A DNA stretch of 64,000 nt from assembly GCF_020193655.1 (NCBI RefSeq), contig NZ_JADYVE010000020.1:1-64000 (forward strand), written 5' to 3'. The translations under genes and the position numbers were made by a program. The notes under the pieces were generated by a model. It did not search any database, was not told where the DNA came from, and saw only the letters and a list, made by a program, of their open reading frames with translations. This DNA comes from Ensifer sp. IC3342. GTDB lineage: Bacteria; Pseudomonadota; Alphaproteobacteria; Rhizobiales; Rhizobiaceae. This document shows, piece after piece, positions 9,340-16,962 of this stretch. Position 1 is the stretch's first letter. Every line of letters begins with the position of its first letter.

Positions 9340-9490
9340 GAAGCCGCCGAAGCTCTCAACCAAGTCGCATCGGAGATGCGAGCCGACCTGATTATCGCTG
9401 GCGGCTATGGTCAGTCGGCTCCATGGATGGGCGCTCGGTAGCGCCACACGCAGCTACCGGCGAAACGGAGCACTGAACCGCCTCATCACC
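9340..9490 (+). pseudogene. C-terminal remnant of a universal stress protein
   Basis: One frame reads EAAEALNQVASEMRADLII followed by AGGYGQS, which matches the C-terminal USP nucleotide-binding strand (compare ADLIVSGGYGHGRL in the intact USP at 43906-44733). After about 9417 the match moves to the next frame (LHGWALGSATRS, then RNGALNRLI), parallel to REWLLGGVTRSLL and EGSLHRLM. So only the last 50 or so residues of a USP remain, split by a frameshift. The rest of the 9028-9558 gap holds no gene I can support. Confidence 0.6.
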
Positions 9491-9558
9491 AACGGACAAC
9501 GCTGCTCCCAGCCAAACCTGAAAGCAGCGCAATCGTTTCCCTTCTGTCCGCCAGGCAG

Positions 9559-11178
9559 TCAGCCTCGACGAAACTCTTTCCGGACGAGCATCAGCGTCGC
9601 ATCGTCGGGGTGGAATTCCGCGACGAAGCCCTGCTCCCGCTCGAGTTCGATGGCTTCGTGGTTTTCGCGGCTTTCGATCGATTCCAGCGCCCTGATACCT
9701 TTTGCCTCAGCGTAGCGGGCGACGTGGCGGAGCAACTCCCAGGCGACACCTTTGTGCTTGTAGTCGGCGCGGACGGAAATTGCGACTTCTCCCTTGTCTA
9801 GCGAGGCGTCGCAAGCCAGCATTGCCGTGGCAATGACTGTCTTGCCACCATCACTGCACGCAAGAAAGTTCTCGGTCAGCCGATGATCGACATGGGTCAT
9901 TGCCATGAGACGTTCGTGGCTGACTTCCCTCATGCCGCCAAGGAAACGGAAGCGCAGGTCTTGGGGCGTCACATGCGTGAAGAACTCGGCCAGGGCCGCT
10001 TCGTCGTCGGAACGGACCGGACGCACGTGAAGCACGAGTCCGGTGCGGGTAACGAGATCGGTGCTCCAGTCGTCAGGTATCACGACCCTACCCGGCTTGG
10101 CGGGCTCGCCGACGGTCCGCGCGGCGTCAGCATCCGCAGCAGCCGTCTCGATGATAACCTTCAGCGCCTGGGTGCTGGAGGCGCGACCGAATGTGTCGTA
10201 CGCGTCTAGAACTTCATCCAGGCTGAAGCGATGGGTGATCAATTTCTTCGGATCGATCTTTCCTGACTGGACGGTCTTCAAGAGCATTGGCGTGCTCACC
10301 GTGTCCACCAGGCGGGTCGTGATTGCGATGTTTTGCGACCAGAGCTTTTCGAGGTGCAGGTCGGCCTTGACGCCATGGACGCCAACATTGGCAATGACGC
10401 CGCCAGGCGCCACGATCTCCTCACACAATTCGAATGTGGCCGGAACGCCCACCGCCTCAATCGCTGCATCGACGCCGCGGGCGGCAGTGAGCGCCATAAC
10501 CTGCCGGACGGCCTCCTCGCCGCTGCCCCTGACCGCTGCAGTCGCACCGAAACGCTTGGCGACTTCGAGCCGGTTCTGGTCCAGGTCGATCATGATGATC
10601 GCCGCCGGCGAATAGAACTGGGCCGTGAGCAGAGCGGCCAGCCCGATTGGTCCGGAGCCAACGATGGCGACTGTGCTGCCCGGCTGAACTTTGCCGTTAA
10701 GCACGCCGCACTCGAAGCCGGTCGGCAGGATATCACTCAGCATGACGAGCGCCTCTTCATCTGCCCCTTCCGGGATGGGATAGAGGCTGGTGTCGGCATG
10801 CGGGATGCGGACATATTCGGCCTGCGTGCCGTCGATCGTGTTGCCGAGGATCCAGCCACCGGTCGTGCAATGAGAGTACATGCCTTTCCGACAATATTCG
10901 CATTTGCCGCATGACGAGATGCAGGAGATCAGGACCCGGTCGCCCTTCTTGAACTGAGTGACCCCTGCTCCCGTCTCCTCGATTACGCCCACGCCCTCGT
11001 GACCAAGGATCCGGCCGGGCGTGCAGGTTGGCACGTCCCCTTTCAGGATATGCAGGTCGGTGCCGCAGATCGTGGTCTTGGTTACCCGTACGATCGCGTC
11101 GGTGGGAGCATTGATCTTTGGGACAGGCCGCTGTTCGAGGGACTTCTTGCCAGGTCCTTCATAGACGAGGGCTTTCAT
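9559..11178 (-). CDS. zinc alcohol dehydrogenase fused to a C-terminal GNAT acetyltransferase domain
   Basis: A 539-residue protein. Residues 1 to about 350 are a zinc-dependent medium-chain dehydrogenase. The catalytic zinc region is CGTDLH and GHEGVG, the structural zinc loop is CGKCEYCRKGMYSHC, and the nucleotide-binding motif is GSGPIGLAALL. After a linker (about 350-385), residues of about 388-535 form a GNAT domain (RPVRSDDEAALAEFF, then AISVRADYKHKGVAWELL as the acetyl-CoA loop region). The start at 11178 has an AAGGAG ribosome-binding site. An exact FNR/FixK box is centred 66.5 bp upstream. The likely role is NAD-linked alcohol/aldehyde turnover in low oxygen. The GNAT part may acetylate proteins, or the dehydrogenase itself; that is inference. 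Confidence 0.9.
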   Translation of the reverse strand: MKALVYEGPGKKSLEQRPVPKINAPTDAIVRVTKTTICGTDLHILKGDVPTCTPGRILGHEGVGVIEETGAGVTQFKKGDRVLISCISSCGKCEYCRKGMYSHCTTGGWILGNTIDGTQAEYVRIPHADTSLYPIPEGADEEALVMLSDILPTGFECGVLNGKVQPGSTVAIVGSGPIGLAALLTAQFYSPAAIIMIDLDQNRLEVAKRFGATAAVRGSGEEAVRQVMALTAARGVDAAIEAVGVPATFELCEEIVAPGGVIANVGVHGVKADLHLEKLWSQNIAITTRLVDTVSTPMLLKTVQSGKIDPKKLITHRFSLDEVLDAYDTFGRASSTQALKVIIETAAADADAARTVGEPAKPGRVVIPDDWSTDLVTRTGLVLHVRPVRSDDEAALAEFFTHVTPQDLRFRFLGGMREVSHERLMAMTHVDHRLTENFLACSDGGKTVIATAMLACDASLDKGEVAISVRADYKHKGVAWELLRHVARYAEAKGIRALESIESRENHEAIELEREQGFVAEFHPDDATLMLVRKEFRRG

Positions 11179-11237
11179 CGGATTCTCCTTGCCAGTGAGA
11201 GGGTGAGCCACACTAACGGGAGACAGCTGAGCGGGCT

Positions 11238-11251
11238 TTGACGCGGGTCAA
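11238..11251. promoter_or_regulatory. FNR/FixK box shared by divergent genes
   Basis: TTGACGCGGGTCAA. Its centre is exactly 66.5 bp from the start codon of the dehydrogenase fusion (reverse) and 66.5 bp from that of the truncated flavin reductase (forward), so one dimer could serve both promoters. Confidence 0.85.
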
Positions 11252-11310
11252 CACGTTGGCCGACCCCCGTGACAAACGTACCGCGGCGGCCTTGCCCAGA
11301 AGATGTGACG

Positions 11311-11547
11311 ATGAAGGAGCTGCCGCTCGGAGAGGTCTACCGGCTCATCGAGCCTGGTCCGGTGGTCCTGCTGACGACGAACCATAAAGGCCGACAGAAC
11401 ATCATGACGATTTCATGGCACATGATGGTGGACTTCACGCCGCCGCTGATCGCCTGCATCGTCTCGAGCGGCGACTTCAGCTTTACCGGGCTGAGGACCA
11501 CCAAGGACAAGATCACGCTGCAACAACAAATAGTTAGGCCAGTATGA
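11311..11547 (+). pseudogene. truncated flavin reductase-like (FMN-binding split-barrel) protein
   Basis: The first 65 or so residues (MKELPLGEVYRLIEPGPVVL, then TISWHMMVDFTPPLIACIVS) match the N-terminus of flavin reductase-like FMN-binding proteins, which are usually about 190 residues long. The frame then runs into an unrelated tail (ITLQQQIVRPV) and stops, leaving 78 codons. The C-terminal half is missing, so it is probably non-functional. It sits between two FNR/FixK boxes and upstream of arcD. The start with the matching box distance is at 11311. Confidence 0.72.
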
Positions 11548-11606
11548 GTGACTCCGCTTCAGATCATCCTGCCCTAGCGAAAATTTCCAGTCGATGCAGA
11601 AGACTT

Positions 11607-11620
11607 TTGATGCCAGTCAA
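11607..11620. promoter_or_regulatory. FNR/FixK box upstream of arcD
   Basis: TTGATGCCAGTCAA, centred about 75 bp before the arcD start. It is well placed to drive the arcDABC operon when oxygen is low. Confidence 0.85.
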
Positions 11621-11688
11621 AGTCTCCAGTTCCAAACCGCCCCATCCTCCTCAAGGAAAAATGGCCCCGAACCTTGGAGAGAAACTTC

Positions 11689-13155
11689 ATGGCCGCCACC
11701 GATATTTCCACATCAACCGCTTCCGTTCCCGTAGCAACAGGCAACAAGCTGCGTCTCGGCGCACTCACCGCGCTCGTCATAGGCTCCATGGTCGGGTCCG
11801 GCGTCTTCAGCCTACCGCAGAACATGGCGGCCGGCGCCGGGCCACTCGCCATCATCATCGGCTGGGCTATCACCGCAGTCGGCATGCTGGGACTGGTCTT
11901 TGTCTACCAGTCGCTCGCGACCCGCAAACCCGAATTGGACGCCGGCCCTTACGCTTATGCAAAGGAAGGTTTCGGACCGTTCGTCGGCTTCAACAGTGCA
12001 TGGGGTTATTGGATCAGCGCCTGGGTCGGCAATGTTTCCTATGCCGTCATCGTATTCAGCGCATTGTCATATTTTTTCCCGGCGTTCGGCGACGGCAATA
12101 CCTGGCAGTCCGTGATCGGCGCATCCGCGCTGCTCTGGGTCATCCATTTCCTGATCATGTCTGGCGTGCGGCAAGCAGCGATCATCAACCTGATCGTCAC
12201 GATCGCCAAGATCGCACCGATCGTGCTGTTCATCGGCATCGTCGCTGTGGCCTTCAAGGTGGACATCTTCTCGGCAGATTTCTCCGGGCTCGGCAACGCA
12301 AGCCTCGGCCCAGTCATGACGCAGGTGAGGAGCACCATGCTCGTCACCTTGTGGGTGTTCATCGGCATCGAAGGCGCTAGCGTCTTCTCCGCACGCGCCG
12401 AACGGCGCAAAGACATCGCCACCGCGACCGTGCTCGGCTTCTTCGCCTGCCTTGCCCTTTATGCGCTGGTGTCGCTGCTCTCGCTCGGCGTCATCAGCCA
12501 ACCTGGGCTGGCGGTGCTGAAGAACCCGTCCATGGCAGGCGTGCTCGAGGCCGTCGTCGGCCCCTGGGGTGCGGTGCTCATCAATCTGGCCCTCGTCGTC
12601 TCCGTGGTCGGAGCCTTCCTGAGCTGGACGCTGCTCGCCGCCGAGGTTCCCCACGTGGCGGGCAAGGACGGCACCATGCCGAAATTCTTCGGCCGCGAGA
12701 ACGAGCGCGGCGTGCCCTCCACATCGCTGCTCATCACCAACCTGCTCGTTCAGGGATCCCTCATCATCACGCTGTTCGCACAGAGCACCTACCAGGCGCT
12801 GTTCTACATCGCCTCTGCCGCCATCCTGGTGCCATACATCTTTTCCGGCGCCTATGCGGCGAAACTGGCAATCACCGGCGAGAGCTATAAAGCAGGTGAG
12901 CGCCGTAGCGGCGCACTGCTGATCGGCCTGGTGGCGACGATCTACGGCTTGTGGCTCGTCTATGCCGCCGGGCTCTCGTACCTGTTCATGTGCGCCATCC
13001 TCTATGCGCCGGGCATCATCTTCTACGTCTGGGCACGCCGTGAAAACCAGGCGCGCGTCTTCCATCCTGTCGAAGCGGCACTTGCCGTCGCTCTCGCCTT
13101 GGTCGGGCTCTACGCCGCCTACGAGATGTGGACCGGCGCCGTAAGCGCGCTCTGA
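11689..13155 (+). CDS. arcD: arginine:ornithine antiporter
   Basis: A 488-residue inner-membrane amino-acid antiporter of the basic amino acid/polyamine (APA) family, with roughly a dozen hydrophobic spans. The N-terminal motif GSMVGSGVFSLPQNMAAGAG is the family substrate-binding helix. It exchanges external arginine for the ornithine made by ArcA/ArcB and so needs no energy. The start at 11689 is chosen for its GGAGAG ribosome-binding site. arcA follows 31 bp downstream. The assignment rests on the family plus the position as first gene of the arc operon. Confidence 0.92.
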   Translation: MAATDISTSTASVPVATGNKLRLGALTALVIGSMVGSGVFSLPQNMAAGAGPLAIIIGWAITAVGMLGLVFVYQSLATRKPELDAGPYAYAKEGFGPFVGFNSAWGYWISAWVGNVSYAVIVFSALSYFFPAFGDGNTWQSVIGASALLWVIHFLIMSGVRQAAIINLIVTIAKIAPIVLFIGIVAVAFKVDIFSADFSGLGNASLGPVMTQVRSTMLVTLWVFIGIEGASVFSARAERRKDIATATVLGFFACLALYALVSLLSLGVISQPGLAVLKNPSMAGVLEAVVGPWGAVLINLALVVSVVGAFLSWTLLAAEVPHVAGKDGTMPKFFGRENERGVPSTSLLITNLLVQGSLIITLFAQSTYQALFYIASAAILVPYIFSGAYAAKLAITGESYKAGERRSGALLIGLVATIYGLWLVYAAGLSYLFMCAILYAPGIIFYVWARRENQARVFHPVEAALAVALALVGLYAAYEMWTGAVSAL

Positions 13156-13186
13156 GATCTTCCAAGTTCATCGAAAGGAGAAAATC

Positions 13187-14404
13187 ATGACCGCCCTCGG
13201 CGTCCATTCCGAAACCGGCCGGTTGTGCGAAGTCATAGTGCACCGGCCCGACCTGAGCCTGCGCCGGCTGACACCCGATAATTGCAGGACGCTGCTTTTT
13301 GACGACGTGCTTTGGGTCAAGCGCGCACGGCAGGAACACGACGTCTTTGTTGATGCCCTGCGCGAGCGGGGGATCACCGTCCACCTGTTCAGCGATCTGC
13401 TGGCCCAAACCATGGCGCTGCCGGAGGCCCGCAAGTGGCTGCTCGACCGCCGGGTCGATGCCTCGGTCGTAGGCTACGACATGGTGAGCGATTTACGCGG
13501 CTGGCTGGACGAGATGCCTGCCCACGAACTGGCAACGGTCCTGGTGGGCGGCGTTGCCCGTGCTGAGCTGCCTTTCGAGCCGGCGGGCCTGACGGGCAAG
13601 ACGCTGCTGCCGCAGGACTTCGTCCTGCCTCCGCTGCCAAATCAGCTCTTCACGCGTGACAGTTCCTGCTGGATCTACCGTGCTGTGTCGGTCAACGCAA
13701 TGTACTGGCCAGCGCGTAAGCCAGAGGCCGCTAATGTCGAAGCCGTCTACCGGTTCCACCCGAGGTTCCGCGACGCCTCCCTGCCCTTCGTGTCGCCCGA
13801 CGACCCCGGACCAGGCGTGAGCCTGGAAGGCGGCGACGTCATGCCCATCGGCGGCGGCGTCGTGCTGGTCGGCATGGGCGAGCGCACCGCGCCGCAGGCG
13901 GTCGGCGGGCTTGCCCGCAGCCTGTTCGCCGCCGGTGAGGCGACGCGCGTGATCGCCGCGCTGATGCCGCGCGACCGCTCCTTCATGCATCTCGACACGG
14001 TTTTCACCTTCTGCGACCGCGACCTGGTGACAATGTATCCGCCGGTAGTCGAGCGGCTGCGCACTTTCTCGCTGCGCCCCGGCGAGGGGAAGGCTTCCGT
14101 CGATGTCTACGAAGAGGAAAAGCCGTTCACCGAAGTCGTGAAAGAGGCGCTGGGGCTGAAGACCCTGCGCATCGTCGCCACGGGCGGCGATGCCTATGAA
14201 GTTGAACGCGAACAATGGGACGACGGCAACAACGTCATTGCAGTCGAGCCCGGCGTCGTCATCGGCTACGACCGCAACGTCTACACGAACACGCTGCTGC
14301 GCCGGGCAGGCGTCGAAGTGATCACGGTTGAGGGTGCCGAACTCAGCCGCGGACGCGGCGGCGGCCACTGTATGACTTGCCCGATCGCCCGCGAGCCGGC
14401 CTGA
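13187..14404 (+). CDS. arcA: arginine deiminase
   Basis: A 405-residue enzyme that hydrolyses arginine to citrulline and ammonia, the first step of arginine fermentation. The guanidine-binding and catalytic motifs are all seen: FTRDSSCWI, LEGGDVMPI, FMHLDTVFTF (catalytic His region) and the C-terminal GGGHCMTCP with the nucleophilic Cys. Length matches the family (about 405-420). A strong AAAGGAG ribosome-binding site precedes the start. Ammonia release may also help acid tolerance, a known effect of this pathway. It lies between arcD and arcB on the same strand with short spacers. Confidence 0.97.
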   Translation: MTALGVHSETGRLCEVIVHRPDLSLRRLTPDNCRTLLFDDVLWVKRARQEHDVFVDALRERGITVHLFSDLLAQTMALPEARKWLLDRRVDASVVGYDMVSDLRGWLDEMPAHELATVLVGGVARAELPFEPAGLTGKTLLPQDFVLPPLPNQLFTRDSSCWIYRAVSVNAMYWPARKPEAANVEAVYRFHPRFRDASLPFVSPDDPGPGVSLEGGDVMPIGGGVVLVGMGERTAPQAVGGLARSLFAAGEATRVIAALMPRDRSFMHLDTVFTFCDRDLVTMYPPVVERLRTFSLRPGEGKASVDVYEEEKPFTEVVKEALGLKTLRIVATGGDAYEVEREQWDDGNNVIAVEPGVVIGYDRNVYTNTLLRRAGVEVITVEGAELSRGRGGGHCMTCPIAREPA

Positions 14405-14433
14405 GCCAAATCCGACGAATGAGGAACATCGAC

Positions 14434-15435
14434 ATGCCCATCAATCTTCGTGGTCGCAATGTGTTGACGCTCGACGATTTATCGCCGTCTGAGATCCGAT
14501 ACCTGCTCAGACTTGCAGCAGACCTGAAGACGGCCAAGCAGGCGGGTACCGAGGTGCCGCGACTGATGCGCAAGAACATCGCCCTGATCTTCGAGAAAGA
14601 TTCTACCCGTACGCGCTCAGGCTTCGAGGTGGCAGCCTACGACCAGGGTGCGCACGTCACCTATCTCGGACCCTCTGGCAGCCATATCGGTCACAAGGAG
14701 TCAGTGAAAGACACGGCGCGCGTCTTGGGTCGCATGTACGATGCCATCGAATACCGGGGGTTCGGTCAGGACCAGGTTGAGACGCTCGCGGCCTATGCTG
14801 GCGTGCCGGTCTATAACGGCCTCACCGACGAGGCACATCCCACCCAGATCCTGGCCGACTTCATGACCATGCGCGAGTTCACGCACAAACACCTGTCGGA
14901 CATGACAGTCGCTTTCGTCGGCGAGGGTCGCGACAATGTCGCCCAGTCGTTGGCGATCGGCGCCGCCAAGGTGGGAATGGACGTGCGCATCGCCTCCCCC
15001 AAGCAACTGTGGCCGGACGACCATCTCTGCGCGCATATCCAGGAGCTGGCCGAACTCAGCGGTGGCCGGTTCAGGCTGGACGAGGATGTCGAAAGCTGTG
15101 TTCGAGCCGCTGACTTCATCTACACCGATGTCTGGTTGTCGATGGGCGAGGAAGAGGCCGGCTGGGCAGAACGCATAAAGCTGCTGACACCCTACCGGGT
15201 TACGCGCGACCTGATGGCGGCAACCGGCAACCCATTTACCAAGTTCATGCACTGCCTGCCCGCCTTCCACGATGCTGAGACGGACGTAGGCCGGCATATT
15301 GCGAGCAAGTTTGGCATCGACTGCATGGAAGTTGAGGACGCGGTGTTCGAGTCGGAAGCGTCGATCGTGTTCGACCAGTCCGAAAACCGCATGCACGCGA
15401 TCAAGGCCATTCTTGTTGCGACGATCGGGGGCTGA
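14434..15435 (+). CDS. arcB: catabolic ornithine carbamoyltransferase
   Basis: A 333-residue enzyme that splits citrulline with phosphate into ornithine and carbamoyl phosphate. The carbamoyl-phosphate loop FEKDSTRTRSGFEV is intact, as are HPTQ and the ornithine-site motif MHCLPAFHD. The start at 14434 has a GAGGAA ribosome-binding site; an upstream frame beginning at 14377 overlaps arcA and lacks a proper site. arcC starts 2 bp after its stop. A second, altered paralogue is encoded at 61850-62887. Confidence 0.96.
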   Translation: MPINLRGRNVLTLDDLSPSEIRYLLRLAADLKTAKQAGTEVPRLMRKNIALIFEKDSTRTRSGFEVAAYDQGAHVTYLGPSGSHIGHKESVKDTARVLGRMYDAIEYRGFGQDQVETLAAYAGVPVYNGLTDEAHPTQILADFMTMREFTHKHLSDMTVAFVGEGRDNVAQSLAIGAAKVGMDVRIASPKQLWPDDHLCAHIQELAELSGGRFRLDEDVESCVRAADFIYTDVWLSMGEEEAGWAERIKLLTPYRVTRDLMAATGNPFTKFMHCLPAFHDAETDVGRHIASKFGIDCMEVEDAVFESEASIVFDQSENRMHAIKAILVATIGG

Positions 15436-15436
15436 C

Positions 15437-16384
15437 ATGCTGATCGTCGTCGCGCTCGGAGGAAACGCCCTATTACGACGGGGCGAGCCCATGACAGCCG
15501 AAAACCAGCGTGCCAACATCCGACGCGCAGCGGTCGTGCTCGGGGAGTTGGTTCGTGCCGGACACTCGCTGGTAATCACGCACGGAAATGGGCCACAGGT
15601 CGGGCTTCTGGCATTGCAATCGGCTGCAACACCGGACGCCGACGCTTTCCCGCTGGATGTGCTGGATGCCGAGAGCGCCGGCATGATCGGTTATGTCATC
15701 GAACAGGAACTGGGCAACGTCCTGCCGGACAGGCTCTTCGCGACACTGCTCACGCAAGTGAAGGTCGATCCATGCGACGAGGCCTTTTCGCATCCGACCA
15801 AGCCGATCGGCCCGGGCTATACCGAGGCGACCGCTCGCCGGCTGGCTGGCGAAAGAGGCTGGAGGATCGCACAGGACGGCGCCAACTGGCGACGTGTCGT
15901 GCCGTCGCCCAAGCCGCAAACAATCCTCGAGGCCACGGTGATTTCGTTCCTGGTAGAACGCGGTGTGATCGTGACATGTGCCGGCGGGGGCGGCGTTCCG
16001 GTGATCGAATTGGAGGATGGGAGACGTGTCGGCATCGAGGCCGTCATCGACAAGGACCGCGCAAGCGCGCTGCTTGCGCGAGAACTGAACGCGGACATGT
16101 TTGTCATGTTGACCGATGTCGATGGTGTCTACCTCGGCTACGGCACCTCGCAAGCCCACTTGCTCGAACGCGTGCATGTAAGGGACGTTTCCGGAAACGA
16201 CTTCCCTGCCGGCTCCATGGGACCGAAGGTCGAAGCTGCCATCGAATTTGCCAAGGCCACCGGGAACCCCGCCGCGATTGGCCGGCTCGAGGATGCCGCT
16301 GCCATCGTTCGAGGAGGGCGTGGGACGCGGATAGACATTGGTAATCAGGCGCGCGCCCACGACGAAGGGGTCACAGAGCGATAA
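15437..16384 (+). CDS. arcC: carbamate kinase
   Basis: A 315-residue amino-acid-kinase-fold enzyme. It makes ATP from carbamoyl phosphate and ADP, the energy-yielding step of arginine fermentation. The family signatures are ALGGNALLRRGEP at the N-terminus, THGNGPQVGLLALQ, CAGGGGVPV and FPAGSMGPKVEAA. It follows arcB by 2 bp. Its stop codon overlaps the first codons of the decayed yhiI-like gene, suggesting that the transporter operon was once co-transcribed with arc. Confidence 0.97.
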   Translation: MLIVVALGGNALLRRGEPMTAENQRANIRRAAVVLGELVRAGHSLVITHGNGPQVGLLALQSAATPDADAFPLDVLDAESAGMIGYVIEQELGNVLPDRLFATLLTQVKVDPCDEAFSHPTKPIGPGYTEATARRLAGERGWRIAQDGANWRRVVPSPKPQTILEATVISFLVERGVIVTCAGGGGVPVIELEDGRRVGIEAVIDKDRASALLARELNADMFVMLTDVDGVYLGYGTSQAHLLERVHVRDVSGNDFPAGSMGPKVEAAIEFAKATGNPAAIGRLEDAAAIVRGGRGTRIDIGNQARAHDEGVTER

Positions 16385-16962
16385 GATCTACTCGCAAGCA
16401 CTGGCTGCTCGCCGCCGTTGTCGTAATCGCGGCTGGAGGTGGCTATTATGCCTGGTCGAAACTCTCCGGCAACGGTCTTCCGGAAGGGATTGCCAGTGGC
16501 AATGGGCGCATCGAAGCTGCCGAGATAGACATCTCGACGAAAACTGCGGGACGGGTCCGGGAAATTCTGGCCAATGAAGGCGATTTCGTCGCAGTTGGAC
16601 AGGTGCTTGCCCGCATGGAGACCGAGCAACTGGAGGCTCAACGGCGGCAGGCCGAGGCACAGTTGCAGCGGGCAATGATCGGCGTCGATACGGCAAAGAG
16701 CCTCGTCACTCAGCGGGAGGCCGAGCGAACGGCCGCAGTTGCCGTTGTCGCCCAGCGGGAAGCGGAACTCGATGCGGCAGCAAGGAAGCTTGCGCGATCG
16801 GAGCAGCTTGCAAGAACCAACAGGGTCAAGGCGCAGATCCCACCGGCCCTACTGCGCAAATATATCCAGCAGGTCAAGACGGGTCTTCCCGGAATGGTTT
16901 ACGTCCGACTCGACCCCCAAACAGAATGGCCGGCGAGCCTCTCCGGAGCGCTGGTGCAATGA
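16381..16962 (+). pseudogene. yhiI: HlyD/YhiI-like membrane-fusion protein with internal deletion
   Basis: The frame encodes a membrane anchor (HWLLAAVVVIAAGGGYYAW), the first lipoyl half (NGRIEAAEIDISTKTAGRV) and part of the coiled coil. It then jumps in frame at about 16825 from SEQLARTN to RVKAQIPPALLRKY, which belongs to the far C-terminus of this family. About 190 residues remain of an expected 330 or so; the second lipoyl half and the beta-barrel are gone. There is also no ATG, GTG or TTG at the expected start, only an ATA at 16381 overlapping the arcC stop. It is very likely non-functional. Its stop overlaps the rbbA-like start (ATGA). Confidence 0.75.
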
